From positions 1 through 26,731 of the forward strand of contig JACTML010000015.1 of assembly GCA_014584635.1 (NCBI GenBank): a stretch of DNA of 26,731 nucleotides, written 5' to 3'. The DNA is from Nitrosomonas eutropha. Its GTDB lineage: Bacteria; Pseudomonadota; Gammaproteobacteria; Burkholderiales; Nitrosomonadaceae. The notes beneath the pieces were generated by a model that had not been told where the DNA came from, searched no databases, and saw nothing but the letters and a program-made list of their open reading frames with translations. How positions within the stretch are numbered: the first letter of the stretch is position 1; each line of letters opens with the position of its first letter. A program made the position numbers and the translations under genes. Below are positions 7,912-17,900 of this stretch, piece by piece.

Positions 7912-9185
7912 CTCAACCTACTCTGACCATCATGGCGGGTGTTGACACTACGGATTCAGATAATTGGCGTTTACAAAGCTATTTAAAGCGGGATGGATAT
8001 GCTGCTCTAAAGAAAATCCTTTCTCAAAAAATACCTCCGGAAGCTGTTATTGAGGAAGTAAAGAAATCTGTATTGCGTGGTCGTGGTGGTGCAGGTTTTC
8101 CTACCGGTCTGAAATGGAGTTTCATGCCCAAGCAGTATACGGGTGAAAAATATCTTGTCTGCAATTCTGATGAAGGGGAGCCTGGTACTTTCAAAGATCG
8201 CGATATCATGCGTTACAACCCACATGTATTGATTGAGGGTATGTTGATTGCTGCCTACGCAATGGGTATTCGAACCGGCTACAATTACGTGCACGGTGAA
8301 ATCTGGGATGTATATGAGCGTATGGAAGAAGCTGTTGAAGAAGCCAATGCAGCCGGATTTCTTGGAGAGAACATTTTGGGCTCTGGCTTCAGCTTTCGAC
8401 TTTATAATCACCATGGTTATGGCGCGTATATTTGTGGTGAAGAAACAGCATTGCTAGAGTCAATTGAAGGTAAAAAGGGGCAACCGCGATTTAAACCTCC
8501 TTTCCCGGCTAATTTTGGTTTATACGGCAAACCGACGACAATTAATAATACCGAAACATTTGCTTCGGTTCCCTGGATCATTCGTAATGGAGGGGACTCC
8601 TACCTGCAATTAGGTAAACCAAATAATGGTGGTACTAAGATATTTTCAGTCTCTGGTCATGTGAATAAGCCTGGTAATTATGAAGTACCTATGGGGACAC
8701 CATTTGCGAAATTACTGGAACTGGCTGGAGGAATGCGCGGAGGAAGAAAGTTAAAAGCCTGCATTCCTGGGGGGTCATCAATGCCGGTTTTGCCTGGTGA
8801 CATCATGATGGAAACAGACATGGATTATGATTCAATAGCAAAAGCAGGTTCCATGCTGGGTTCAGGGGCTGTCATCATTATGGATGAGACAACCTGTATG
8901 GTACGTGCATTAGAGCGTCTTTCCTATTTCTATTATGAGGAGTCTTGCGGACAGTGCACTCCCTGTCGGGAAGGAACAGGATGGCTCTACAGAATTATTA
9001 ACCGGATTGAACATGGAAAAGGAAGAATAGAAGATCTGGATGTGCTCAATAACCTTGCTGATAATATTCAGGGCAGAACTATCTGCGCATTAGGGGATGC
9101 TGCTGCAATGCCGGTACGGGCCATGTTGCATCATTTTTGGGATGAGTTTGTCTTTCATATTGAACATAAAAAGTGCATGGTCTAG
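7908..9185 (+). CDS. nuoF: NADH-quinone oxidoreductase subunit F (NADH/FMN binding)
   Basis: This is the 51-kDa subunit homologue, which binds NADH and FMN and passes electrons to [4Fe-4S] cluster N3. The 425-residue product contains the glycine-rich [15 protein letters not shown] (58-72), the FMN-site segment [14 protein letters not shown] (86-99) and [15 protein letters not shown] (174-188). The N3 ligands are Cys347, Cys350 and Cys353 ([12 protein letters not shown]) and Cys393 (TICALGD). Its start overlaps nuoE and is preceded by GAGGAATTAAAGGG. Length and motifs are normal for the family. Confidence 0.98.
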   Translation: MTQPTLTIMAGVDTTDSDNWRLQSYLKRDGYAALKKILSQKIPPEAVIEEVKKSVLRGRGGAGFPTGLKWSFMPKQYTGEKYLVCNSDEGEPGTFKDRDIMRYNPHVLIEGMLIAAYAMGIRTGYNYVHGEIWDVYERMEEAVEEANAAGFLGENILGSGFSFRLYNHHGYGAYICGEETALLESIEGKKGQPRFKPPFPANFGLYGKPTTINNTETFASVPWIIRNGGDSYLQLGKPNNGGTKIFSVSGHVNKPGNYEVPMGTPFAKLLELAGGMRGGRKLKACIPGGSSMPVLPGDIMMETDMDYDSIAKAGSMLGSGAVIIMDETTCMVRALERLSYFYYEESCGQCTPCREGTGWLYRIINRIEHGKGRIEDLDVLNNLADNIQGRTICALGDAAAMPVRAMLHHFWDEFVFHIEHKKCMV

Positions 9186-9204
9186 GCGCTCTGATTTCAG
9201 AATT

Positions 9205-9243
9205 ATGTTTATTCGACTCCCGATATTTGGTAATTACTGCTGA
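9205..9243 (+). other. 12-codon micro-ORF overlapping the nuoG start
   Basis: An ATG at 9205 opens a frame encoding MFIRLPIFGNYC, whose TGA stop (9241-9243) shares its A with the nuoG ATG (TGATG). nuoG has no strong Shine-Dalgarno sequence of its own, so coupling is conceivable. The micro-ORF also lacks an obvious ribosome binding site, and a 12-codon frame is easily produced by chance. Confidence 0.2.
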
Positions 9244-11642
9244 TGATTAATATTGAAATTGATGGCAAACAGATAGCTGTTGAGAAGGGCAGTACCGTAA
9301 TGGATGCTGCCAAAAAAATTGGGGTATACATTCCACATTTTTGTTACCACAAAAAATTGTCGATAGCTGCTAATTGCCGGATGTGTCTGGTCGATGTCGA
9401 GAAGGCTCCCAAACCTTTGCCTGCATGTGCGACACCGGTTGCTGAAGGCATGAAAGTTTCAACACACTCTCAGATGGCTGTTACAGCCCAGAAGGGGGTA
9501 ATGGAATTTTTGCTTATTAACCATCCACTGGATTGTCCTATTTGCGACCAGGGCGGAGAATGTCAGTTGCAGGATTTGGCTGTCGGATACGGTTCAAGTG
9601 GTTCACGTTATCAGGAAGCCAAGCGCGCAGTAACCAACAAAAATCTTGGACCACTCATATCAACAGATATGACTCGCTGTATTCACTGTACGAGATGTGT
9701 CCGTTTCGGGCAGGAAATAGCCGGAATCATGGAACTTGGAATGGCTGGACGCGGGGAACATTCAGAGATTCTGACATTTGTTGGCAAAACCGTTGATTCC
9801 GAGTTGTCGGGTAATGTAATTGACCTGTGCCCGGTTGGTGCTTTGGTCAGTAAACCTTTTCGCTACTCAGCCAGAACCTGGGAGTTATCGCGCAGAAAAT
9901 CGATCAGTCCCCATTGCGGGTTAGGCAGTAATCTGGTTGTACAGGTAAAGAACAACCGCGTTATGCGGGTATTGCCGCGTGAGAATGAGGCTGTTAACGA
10001 ATGCTGGTTATCCGATAAAGATCGTTTTTCTTATGAAGGGCTGAATTCCGAAGATCGTCTGACTGTGCCGATGATCAGGAAATCCGGAGTGTGGCAGACT
10101 TGTGACTGGCAAGAAGCACTGGCTTTTACTGCTGAAGGACTCAAGGATGTGATTAGCAGACATGGTGCACAAAGTGTTGGCGCTTTGGGGTCGGCCCATA
10201 GCACACTGGAAGAGCTTTATTTGCTGCAGAAGCTGTTGCGTGGATTGGGCAGTCATAATGTTGACCACCGGATACGTCAGTCTGATTTCCGTGCAGATGC
10301 TGTGTCACAGGGAACCCCCTGGTTGGGAATGCGGATCGCAGAAGTTTCACAGTTAAAATCGATATTGGTTATTGGCAGTACATTACGCAAAGATCATCCC
10401 TTGCTTGCCCAACGGATGCGTCAAGCAGTAAAGCAGGGCACGCAGTTAAGTATCATTAATCCGATGGGTGATGATCTGCTAACCAGGCTTGCTTACCAGG
10501 TCATAGTTTCACCATCGGCAATGCTGGGCGCTGTGCTACAGGTTCTTAAGGCAGCTGCTGAAATTAAGGGTGTTTCCGTTCCTGAGCACATTGCGGGGGC
10601 AATGAATAAAATCAGTGTTTCGGAGAATGCTCGAGGGATAGCAAACAGTCTCATAGAACATTCTCCGGCAGCTGTTTTTCTGGGTAATCTTGCGCAACAT
10701 CATTCTTGTTATGCGGATTTACTCAGTGCAATACAGGCTATTTCAGAAATAACCGGGGCGAGATTTGGTGTTTTAGGAGAATCAGCAAATAGCGTGGGCG
10801 CTTATTCTGTTGGTATGGTGCCGTGGGGAACTGTGTCAACAAACAAAGCTGAATCGGAAAAATCGGGTTTAAATGCAGGGCAGATGTTGGGATTGGGTAC
10901 ATCGGAGGATGAGCAACCCTGCAATGCTTATATATTATTAAACATTGAGCCGGAGCTTGATTGCCATGATGTCTGCCGAGCACTACAGGTAATGAATCGT
11001 GCTGAATTTGTGGTTTCTTTAAGTAGTTACAAGGGCAATATTCCTGATTATGCAGATGTTATTCTGCCTATTTCCCCATTTACGGAAACATCTGGTACTT
11101 TTGTTAATTCCGAAGGAAGAATTCAGAGTTTCCAGGGAGTGGTATCTCCACTTGGTGAAACGCGTCCTGCTTGGAAAATATTACGTGTGTTAGGAAATTT
11201 GTTACAACTGGAAGGATTTGATTACGATTCATCAGAACAGATTCGCATGGAAATTGTTTCTGACAAAGAGGAGTTTGTACAAAATCTGGATAACTCACTC
11301 AGTACATTTTCTGTCGGTGATGGTGACCAGCAGGGTGGCAAAATAGAAAGAATCGGTGAAGTGCCGATTTATCAGGCAGATCCGATTGTAAGACGTGCGA
11401 TATCCCTACAAAAAACGCATGATGCTGCTCAACCAATCGCATTTGCTTCTTCGACCTTACTTAATAAAGTAGGAATTTTGGCTGGTGAAACAGTTCGAAT
11501 AAGCCAGCAAAATGAGGAAATTCAGACGGTGATTTCGGCTGATGATAACTTGCCAGATGATTGTATTCGTTTGGTGTGTGCGCTTCCACAGACATCCAGA
11601 TTGGGTGCAATGTTTGGCGAGATCAAACTGGAAAAATTATAA
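9243..11642 (+). CDS. nuoG: NADH-quinone oxidoreductase subunit G
   Basis: This is the 75-kDa subunit homologue that carries electrons through the peripheral arm. The 799-residue product has an N-terminal ferredoxin domain with [2Fe-2S] N1b ligands Cys34, Cys45, Cys48 and Cys62. A His-Cys3 site for N5 follows (His94, Cys98, Cys101, Cys107), then a [4Fe-4S] site (Cys146, Cys149, Cys152, Cys196). The rest (about 220-700) is a molybdopterin-oxidoreductase-like domain that in complex I holds no cofactor. Only one cysteine (Cys225, in SPHCGLGSN) remains where the extra N7 cluster sits in E. coli and Thermus, so N7 is absent. The ribosome binding site is weak; see the micro-ORF just upstream. Confidence 0.97.
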   Translation: MINIEIDGKQIAVEKGSTVMDAAKKIGVYIPHFCYHKKLSIAANCRMCLVDVEKAPKPLPACATPVAEGMKVSTHSQMAVTAQKGVMEFLLINHPLDCPICDQGGECQLQDLAVGYGSSGSRYQEAKRAVTNKNLGPLISTDMTRCIHCTRCVRFGQEIAGIMELGMAGRGEHSEILTFVGKTVDSELSGNVIDLCPVGALVSKPFRYSARTWELSRRKSISPHCGLGSNLVVQVKNNRVMRVLPRENEAVNECWLSDKDRFSYEGLNSEDRLTVPMIRKSGVWQTCDWQEALAFTAEGLKDVISRHGAQSVGALGSAHSTLEELYLLQKLLRGLGSHNVDHRIRQSDFRADAVSQGTPWLGMRIAEVSQLKSILVIGSTLRKDHPLLAQRMRQAVKQGTQLSIINPMGDDLLTRLAYQVIVSPSAMLGAVLQVLKAAAEIKGVSVPEHIAGAMNKISVSENARGIANSLIEHSPAAVFLGNLAQHHSCYADLLSAIQAISEITGARFGVLGESANSVGAYSVGMVPWGTVSTNKAESEKSGLNAGQMLGLGTSEDEQPCNAYILLNIEPELDCHDVCRALQVMNRAEFVVSLSSYKGNIPDYADVILPISPFTETSGTFVNSEGRIQSFQGVVSPLGETRPAWKILRVLGNLLQLEGFDYDSSEQIRMEIVSDKEEFVQNLDNSLSTFSVGDGDQQGGKIERIGEVPIYQADPIVRRAISLQKTHDAAQPIAFASSTLLNKVGILAGETVRISQQNEEIQTVISADDNLPDDCIRLVCALPQTSRLGAMFGEIKLEKL

Positions 11643-11666
11643 GAACCTGGATTTTAAATCTGATCA

Positions 11667-12764
11667 ATGGATAGTTTTCAATCATTATTTGAACAGTTGT
11701 TTGGCAGCGAATGGGGAGAGCCTCTTTTCCTGTTTACGAAGAGTTTGTTGCTGATTCTGGCAATCCTTATTCCGTTACTGCTGGCGGTAGCATATCTTAC
11801 CTTTGCGGAAAGAAAGATTATTGCGTATATGCAAGTAAGAGTAGGGCCAAATCGTGTGACATTTTTCAGTATTCCTTGGCTAGGCGGATGGGGACAACCG
11901 ATTGCCGACGCAGTCAAGGCCATCATGAAAGAAATTATTATCCCGACAGGTGCGAATAAGTTTTTATTTCTTCTTGCACCGGTATTGGCGATAACACCAG
12001 CATTAGCTGCATGGGCTGTTGTTCCTTTTTCAGCGGAATTAGTACTGGCTGATATCAATGCTGCGCTGTTATATATTCTGGCCATGACGTCTCTGGGTGT
12101 TTATGGCGTTATTATTGCTGGATGGGCTTCTAATTCGAAATATGCTTTTTTGGGCGCCATGCGCTCCGCTGCACAGGTTATTTCGTATGAACTGGCAATG
12201 GGATTTGCTCTGGTCTGTGTATTGATGATGTCTTCCAGCCTCAATTTGGGAGATATCGTGGCAGGTCAGCAAGGAGAGAGTTTCCTTAACTGGTATATGA
12301 TCCCTTTGTTTCCCATGTTTCTGGTTTATTTTATTTCTGGAGTGGCTGAAACCAATCGGCTGCCTTTTGATGTGGCTGAGGGAGAATCAGAAATCGTGGC
12401 TGGTTTTCACGTGGATTACTCAGGAATGGCCTTTACCATATTCTTCCTTGCCGAGTATGCAAATATGATCCTGGTTGCGACGCTGACCAGTATTATGTTT
12501 CTTGGCGGATGGTTGCCACCGGTGGATATTGCTCCTTTCAATCTGATTCCGGGTATGGCCTGGTTATTGCTGAAAGTAGCCGTGATGTTGTTTTTCTTTC
12601 TTTGGTTCCGCGCCACTTTTCCTCGTTATCGTTATGATCAGATCATGCGATTGGGATGGAAGGTGTTTATTCCAATTACATTAATCTGGATTGTTTTATT
12701 GGGTACGGTAATGCAATTACCTGAAGCTACGCTACAAAGTTTTCCATTGAACCTTTGGTTTTAA
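11667..12764 (+). CDS. nuoH: NADH-quinone oxidoreductase subunit H
   Basis: This is the ND1 homologue, the membrane subunit that forms the quinone entry channel and links the peripheral and membrane arms. The 365-residue product has about eight hydrophobic helices. It carries the conserved [18 protein letters not shown] after TM1 and the charged quinone-channel loop [20 protein letters not shown]. It begins 24 bases after nuoG without a clear Shine-Dalgarno sequence. The N-terminus before TM1 is slightly longer than in many homologues. Confidence 0.97.
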   Translation: MDSFQSLFEQLFGSEWGEPLFLFTKSLLLILAILIPLLLAVAYLTFAERKIIAYMQVRVGPNRVTFFSIPWLGGWGQPIADAVKAIMKEIIIPTGANKFLFLLAPVLAITPALAAWAVVPFSAELVLADINAALLYILAMTSLGVYGVIIAGWASNSKYAFLGAMRSAAQVISYELAMGFALVCVLMMSSSLNLGDIVAGQQGESFLNWYMIPLFPMFLVYFISGVAETNRLPFDVAEGESEIVAGFHVDYSGMAFTIFFLAEYANMILVATLTSIMFLGGWLPPVDIAPFNLIPGMAWLLLKVAVMLFFFLWFRATFPRYRYDQIMRLGWKVFIPITLIWIVLLGTVMQLPEATLQSFPLNLWF

Positions 12765-12782
12765 ATCGAGAGGAATTCTGAA

Positions 12783-13271
12783 ATGGAACGCATTAAACGA
12801 TTTTTTAAATCTTTTCTGCTATTTGAATTACTGCAAGGAATGAAAGTAACTGGACGCTATTTATTTGCGCCCAAGATTACTGTGCATTACCCGGAAGAGA
12901 AAACGCCACAATCGCCTCGATTCAGAGGATTGCATGCTTTGCGACGCTACCCCAATGGTGAGGAGCGTTGCATAGCCTGCAAGCTTTGTGAAGCGGTTTG
13001 TCCTGCGATGGCAATTACGATTGAATCGGAAGAGCGTGATGATGGTACACGGCGTACTACACGTTATGATATTGACCTGATTAAATGTATCTTTTGCGGG
13101 TTTTGTGAAGAAGCCTGTCCGGTCGATGCAATTGTCGAAACACGTGTACTTGAATATCACGGTGAAACCCGGGGAGATCTGACTTATACAAAAGAAATGC
13201 TACTGGCTGTGGGTGATCGATATGAGGAACAAATAGCCGAAGATAAAGCAGCTGACGCTCCTTATCGTTAA
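12783..13271 (+). CDS. nuoI: NADH-quinone oxidoreductase subunit I (8Fe ferredoxin)
   Basis: This is the TYKY homologue, a ferredoxin-like subunit carrying [4Fe-4S] clusters N6a and N6b between NuoG and NuoB. The 162-residue product has two CxxCxxCxxxCP motifs: Cys63, 66, 69 and 73 ([12 protein letters not shown]) and Cys102, 105, 108 and 112 ([12 protein letters not shown]). The amphipathic N-terminal helix contacts the membrane arm in known structures. GAGAGGAATTCTGAA precedes the start. The tail after residue 140 is acidic and variable. Confidence 0.98.
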   Translation: MERIKRFFKSFLLFELLQGMKVTGRYLFAPKITVHYPEEKTPQSPRFRGLHALRRYPNGEERCIACKLCEAVCPAMAITIESEERDDGTRRTTRYDIDLIKCIFCGFCEEACPVDAIVETRVLEYHGETRGDLTYTKEMLLAVGDRYEEQIAEDKAADAPYR

Positions 13272-13289
13272 ATAGACAAATATAAATTT

Positions 13290-13895
13290 ATGGATTTTCA
13301 GGATTTTGTTTTTTATAGTTTAGCGAGTGTGGCAATAATTGCTGCACTGGGAGTTATTACATTACGTAATCCCGTTCACTCTGCGCTGTTTCTGGTACTT
13401 GTATTCGTGACATCGTCTGGGCTGTGGCTTTTACTTGAAGCAGAGTTTTTGGCCATAGCTTTAGTATTGGTATATGTAGGTGCCGTCATGGTGCTGTTCC
13501 TGTTCGTAGTTATGATGCTGGACATCAATCTTGATCGCTTGCGGGAAGGTTTTTGGAAATGGTTCCCTTTTGGTGCGATACTGGCTTTGATTATGACGGT
13601 CGAGATGGGTATGGTATTCATGAGCAAACAGTTTGGATCCGAGGTAGTAAAAACTCCGGATGCCAAACTGATAGACTACAGCAATACCAAAGAACTGGGT
13701 CTGCTGATATACACTGAATATGTGTACGCTTTTGAGTTGGCTGCAGTTATTTTGCTGGTAGCGATGATTGCTGCAATCGCCATAACTTTGCGCTATCGCA
13801 CAGATAAAAAATCTCCTGATGTATCCAGGCAGGTGGCAGTTAGCCGCGATGAACGATTGAAAATAATATCCATGCCCGCTGAAAGAAAAGAATAA
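13290..13895 (+). CDS. nuoJ: NADH-quinone oxidoreductase subunit J
   Basis: This is the ND6 homologue, a membrane subunit of the proton-pumping arm. The 201-residue product has five predicted helices. TM3 contains the family's LVYVGAVMVLFLFVVMML stretch, which in complex I includes a pi-bulge thought to gate the E-channel. A hydrophilic C-terminal tail of about 30 residues follows. The start has no obvious Shine-Dalgarno sequence (AAATATAAATTT precedes it), so it may rely on coupling to nuoI, whose stop is 18 bases upstream. Confidence 0.96.
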   Translation: MDFQDFVFYSLASVAIIAALGVITLRNPVHSALFLVLVFVTSSGLWLLLEAEFLAIALVLVYVGAVMVLFLFVVMMLDINLDRLREGFWKWFPFGAILALIMTVEMGMVFMSKQFGSEVVKTPDAKLIDYSNTKELGLLIYTEYVYAFELAAVILLVAMIAAIAITLRYRTDKKSPDVSRQVAVSRDERLKIISMPAERKE

Positions 13896-13955
13896 CTTCT
13901 TCCTTCCGGAATTCAAATTATCTATCTTAAATTTCTCATCTAAAGGGTAATCATC

Positions 13956-14261
13956 TTGGTGTCACTATCACACTATCTCGTGCTGGGAGCTCTTTTATTT
14001 GCCATAGGAGTTGTAGGTATTTTTCTTAATCGCAAAAATGTCATTATTTTGCTGATGTCAATTGAGTTAATGCTGTTAGCGGTCAATATGAATTTTGTTG
14101 CTTTTTCGCATTACTTGCAGAATACGGCCGGACAGATTTTTGTATTTTTCATTCTGACAGTAGCAGCAGCCGAAGCAGCTATTGGTCTGGCTATATTAGT
14201 CGCTTTGTTTAGAAACTTGCGTACGATTAATGTGGATGATCTGGATAACCTGAAAGGTTAA
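13956..14261 (+). CDS. nuoK: NADH-quinone oxidoreductase subunit K
   Basis: This is the ND4L homologue, a three-helix membrane subunit of the proton-transfer path. The 101-residue product retains both buried glutamates, Glu37 ([10 protein letters not shown]) and Glu73 ([11 protein letters not shown]), equivalent to E. coli Glu36 and Glu72. It has no ATG: TTG at 13956 and GTG at 13959 are adjacent candidate starts. The AAAGGG at 13942-13947 is better spaced for the TTG (8 bases), which also gives the usual length. The 60-base gap from nuoJ holds no other gene. Confidence 0.95.
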   Translation: MVSLSHYLVLGALLFAIGVVGIFLNRKNVIILLMSIELMLLAVNMNFVAFSHYLQNTAGQIFVFFILTVAAAEAAIGLAILVALFRNLRTINVDDLDNLKG

Positions 14262-14321
14262 CTGCAAAACAGCTTTATATTCGACCGACTTGTTAAACAA
14301 TACTGTTAATTAATAGCTCAG

Positions 14322-16268
14322 ATGGAAAATCTCTATTTATTAGTTCCAATGGCGCCTTTGTTAGGTGCAATTATCGTAGGGTTGTTTGGGTGGCGAATCG
14401 GCCTGAAATGGAGTCATCGTACGACGATTGCACTGGTAACACTATCGTTTATAACGTCTGTTGTAATTTTTGCTGATGTATTACAAGGAAATCTTTATAA
14501 CGGCGGTGTTTACACTTGGATGACATCAGGTGAAACGGTAATTGAAATAGGATTTTTGATAGACACACTCTCGGCCACGATGATGGTGGTTGTGACGGGC
14601 GTCTCATTAATGGTGCATGTCTATACGATTGGGTACATGCAGGAAGATCCAGGCTATCAGCGCTTTTTTAGCTACATATCGCTATTTACGTTTTCCATGC
14701 TGATGTTGGTAATGTCCAATAATTTTTTACAGCTGTTTTTTGGTTGGGAAGCTGTAGGTCTGGTCTCTTATTTATTGATCGGTTTTTGGTATACGCGCCC
14801 AACGGCAGTCTATGCCAATTTAAAGGCGTTCTTAGTTAACCGGATTGCCGATATTGGATTTTTACTGGGAATTGCCCTGATACTGGCGAATGTTGGCACT
14901 CTGGATTATGAGCTTGTATTTGCTCACGCAGGACATCTGGCGTCTCGCACGATAGAGATTTTTCCTGGCGAGTCGTGGATGTTAATGACATTAATATGTT
15001 TACTGCTTTTTGTAGGTGCAATGGGTAAATCTGCTCAGTTTCCCCTGCATGTCTGGCTGCCGGATTCCATGGAAGGCCCCACTCCTATCTCAGCCCTGAT
15101 TCATGCAGCAACGATGGTAACTGCTGGCATTTTTATGGTTGCTCGCATGTCTCCTTTATTTGAGCTGTCTGTTACAGCTCATTCGGTTATTTTTGTAATT
15201 GGTGGGATTACCACCCTGTTCATGGCACTGGTGGCAGTTGTGCAGAATGATATTAAACGGGTTGTAGCGTATTCAACGCTCTCTCAGCTGGGTTACATGA
15301 CAATCGCCTTGGGTGCATCTGCTTATTCGGCGGCTATTTTTCACCTTATGACACATGCTTTTTTCAAAGCGCTACTGTTTTTGGGCGCTGGATCTGTCAT
15401 TATTGCCATGCATCATGAACAGGATATGCGCAAAATGGGTGGGCTCAAGAAGTACATGCCGATTACATTTGGCACCATGTTTGTTGCGGCGTTGGCTAGC
15501 GCAGGTGTGCCAGGCTTTTCAGGCTTTTTCTCCAAGGATGCGATTATTGTAGGAGCCCAGCTTTCCGAAATTCCTGGAGCGGAATTTGCTTATTTTTGTG
15601 CGTTAAGCACTGTATTCGTCACCGCACTGTATACATTCAGACTGATATTCATGACATTTTATGGCAAAGCGAGAATGGATGACCATACGCGAGAGCATCT
15701 GCATGAATCTCCTTGGGTGGTGACAGTTCCGCTGGTTATTTTGGCCATTCCCAGTGTCGCTGCCGGCTGGGTTATTGAGCCAATGCTTTTTGGGGATTAC
15801 TTCGCCGGACCAATATTTATTGATGAACAAAATGATGTCATGGCGAAGATGGGCGAGCACTATACAGGGATATTAGGCATGATAGTCCACTCGTTAACGA
15901 CGCCTCCTTTGTGGTTGGCAACGGGAGGAATTTTTACTGCCTGGTTCTTGTATTGTTATCAGACGGCATTGCCAGCCAAAATTAGTAAACTGGTTAATCC
16001 AATTTATGTTCTTCTGGAGAAAAAATATTTTATTGATGAACTGTACAGCTGGTTGTTTGCAGGTGGCTTGCGTGCAACAAGTTCTCTGTTATGGAAGTAC
16101 GTGGATGTAAAAATTATAGATGGCTTGATGGTTAATGGTTCAGCACGTGTAATGGGTTGGTTTGCGATGGCAGGTCGTCGCATTCAATCCGGATACATCT
16201 ATCATTATGCGTTTAGCATGATCGTGGGTGTGTTTGTTCTAATGAGCATATGGCTGTTTCCTTTTTAG
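14322..16268 (+). CDS. nuoL: NADH-quinone oxidoreductase subunit L
   Basis: This is the ND5 homologue, the distal antiporter-like proton-pumping subunit. The 648-residue product has many transmembrane helices, the TM5 glutamate Glu143 (FFGWEAVGLVSYLL) and the TM7 Lys236 (GAMGKSAQFPLHVWLPDSMEG). The C-terminal extension forms the lateral helix and final helix (about 510-648). The central IKRVVAYSTLSQLGYM block is conserved. It begins 60 bases after nuoK with no strong ribosome binding site. Confidence 0.97.
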   Translation: MENLYLLVPMAPLLGAIIVGLFGWRIGLKWSHRTTIALVTLSFITSVVIFADVLQGNLYNGGVYTWMTSGETVIEIGFLIDTLSATMMVVVTGVSLMVHVYTIGYMQEDPGYQRFFSYISLFTFSMLMLVMSNNFLQLFFGWEAVGLVSYLLIGFWYTRPTAVYANLKAFLVNRIADIGFLLGIALILANVGTLDYELVFAHAGHLASRTIEIFPGESWMLMTLICLLLFVGAMGKSAQFPLHVWLPDSMEGPTPISALIHAATMVTAGIFMVARMSPLFELSVTAHSVIFVIGGITTLFMALVAVVQNDIKRVVAYSTLSQLGYMTIALGASAYSAAIFHLMTHAFFKALLFLGAGSVIIAMHHEQDMRKMGGLKKYMPITFGTMFVAALASAGVPGFSGFFSKDAIIVGAQLSEIPGAEFAYFCALSTVFVTALYTFRLIFMTFYGKARMDDHTREHLHESPWVVTVPLVILAIPSVAAGWVIEPMLFGDYFAGPIFIDEQNDVMAKMGEHYTGILGMIVHSLTTPPLWLATGGIFTAWFLYCYQTALPAKISKLVNPIYVLLEKKYFIDELYSWLFAGGLRATSSLLWKYVDVKIIDGLMVNGSARVMGWFAMAGRRIQSGYIYHYAFSMIVGVFVLMSIWLFPF

Positions 16269-16356
16269 GCTTCAGGGAATCAAAAACAGATTAATCATTT
16301 GTTCTGTTCTCTGGGATAACTAATCGCATAAAAATGCAACTTAAGACGAAATAAAC

Positions 16357-17838
16357 ATGTTATTTGGATTTCCGCTATTAAGTCTGATTATCTGGTTACC
16401 AATTATTGCTGGTTTGATCGTATTTGTAATGAGTGACCGAAATCTTCGAGCTGTACGTTGGGTTGCTCTGGTTGGGTCTGTAGCTGGATTTCTTGTGACG
16501 CTACCACTTTATAGCGGGTTTGATACATCCGTTGCTTCAATGCAGTTTGTTGAGCAGAGTGTATGGTTCGAGCGCCTTAATGTTTATTATTATCTGGGAG
16601 TGGATGGCATATCCATGCCGCTGATTGTATTAAACAGCTTCATGACTCCATTAGTAGTAATAGCTGGATGGGAAGTGATCCGTGAAAAAGTTTCCCAGTA
16701 TATGGGTGCTTTTTTAATTATGTCCGGGGTGCTCAATGGAGTATTTGCGTCGCTGGATGCCATACTGTTTTATTCTTTCTGGGAAGCGTCGTTGGTTCCA
16801 ATGTTTATTATTATTGGAGTCTGGGGAGGGCCCAACCGAATCTATGCCGCTCTAAAATTTTTCCTCTATACGTTTCTGGGTTCTTTATTAATGCTAGTGG
16901 CATTAATATACCTCTATATTACTTCTGATGGCAGTTTTTCAATTCTGGATTATCACCAGCTGCCAATACCGTTAACCGCACAGATTCTTATATTTATAGG
17001 ATTCATGGTTGCTTTTGCGGTAAAGGTTCCGATGTGGCCAGTACATACCTGGTTACCGGATGCACACGTCGAAGCACCAACAGGCGGTTCCGTAATACTG
17101 GCAGCAATTTTGCTCAAACTGGGCGGATACGGTTTCCTGAGGTTTTCATTGCCGATTGCACCCGATGCGAGTCATGAATTGTCGTGGATAGTCATTTCCT
17201 TGTCACTGATAGCCATTGTGTATATCGGTATTGTCGCGATCATGCAGAAGGATATGAAGAAGCTGGTTGCCTATTCCTCGGTTTCTCATATGGGATTTGT
17301 TACATTAGGTTTTTTTCTGTTCAACCCTATCGGGATGGAAGGCGGCATGGTGCAAATGATTTCTCACGGATTTATTTCCGGTGCCCTGTTCCTGTGCGTT
17401 GGGGTTTTATATGATCGGCTACATACTCGCTTAATTGCGGATTATGGTGGGGTTGTTAATAAAATGCCGGCTTTCGCTGCGTTTTTTATGTTGTTTGCGA
17501 TGGCAAATTCGGGACTTCCTGGTACCAGCGGTTTTGTGGGTGAGTTTATGGTGATTATGGGATCCATGGAAGTCAATTTCTGGTATGCATTTTTCGCCGC
17601 GTTAACGCTGATTTTAGGTGCGTCTTATAGTTTATGGTTGTATAAGAAGGTTATATTTGGGCCTGTAGCGAACCCTAATGTAGAAGGTATGAAAGATATT
17701 TCGGCTCGTGAATTTCTGATTCTGGCTATCCTGGCGGTAGCAGTTTTAGCGCTGGGTATTTATCCACTTCCGCTGACGGAAGTTATGCACGCTACAGTTG
17801 ACAACCTGCTGGAGCACGTTGCACATACCAAGCTTTAA
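16357..17838 (+). CDS. nuoM: NADH-quinone oxidoreductase subunit M
   Basis: This is the ND4 homologue and second antiporter-like subunit. The 493-residue product keeps the proton-path residues Glu143 (YSFWEASLVPMF) and Lys223 (FAVKVPMWPVHTWLPDAHVEAPT). It also keeps the MKKLVAYSSVSHMGFV segment and GLPGTSGFVGEF. The gene lies 88 bases after nuoL. That gap holds a six-codon ORF (16334-16354) ending two bases before the nuoM ATG, but no promoter or terminator I can recognise. Confidence 0.97.
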   Translation: MLFGFPLLSLIIWLPIIAGLIVFVMSDRNLRAVRWVALVGSVAGFLVTLPLYSGFDTSVASMQFVEQSVWFERLNVYYYLGVDGISMPLIVLNSFMTPLVVIAGWEVIREKVSQYMGAFLIMSGVLNGVFASLDAILFYSFWEASLVPMFIIIGVWGGPNRIYAALKFFLYTFLGSLLMLVALIYLYITSDGSFSILDYHQLPIPLTAQILIFIGFMVAFAVKVPMWPVHTWLPDAHVEAPTGGSVILAAILLKLGGYGFLRFSLPIAPDASHELSWIVISLSLIAIVYIGIVAIMQKDMKKLVAYSSVSHMGFVTLGFFLFNPIGMEGGMVQMISHGFISGALFLCVGVLYDRLHTRLIADYGGVVNKMPAFAAFFMLFAMANSGLPGTSGFVGEFMVIMGSMEVNFWYAFFAALTLILGASYSLWLYKKVIFGPVANPNVEGMKDISAREFLILAILAVAVLALGIYPLPLTEVMHATVDNLLEHVAHTKL

Positions 17839-17900
17839 GATATTTGGTTCAACCTATTGGATAATAAAGTATTTTCCTGACTGGAAATTAAGGATCTTTC

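Noticed and set aside
8007..8414. 135-codon ORF antisense to nuoF
   Set aside because: It shadows a region encoding conserved NuoF motifs. Its composition is unlike a real protein and no start signal is present.
13461..13916. 151-codon ORF antisense to nuoJ
   Set aside because: It lies entirely opposite a clear nuoJ gene, is rich in His/Gln/Tyr as expected of antisense reading, and has no domain or ribosome binding site.
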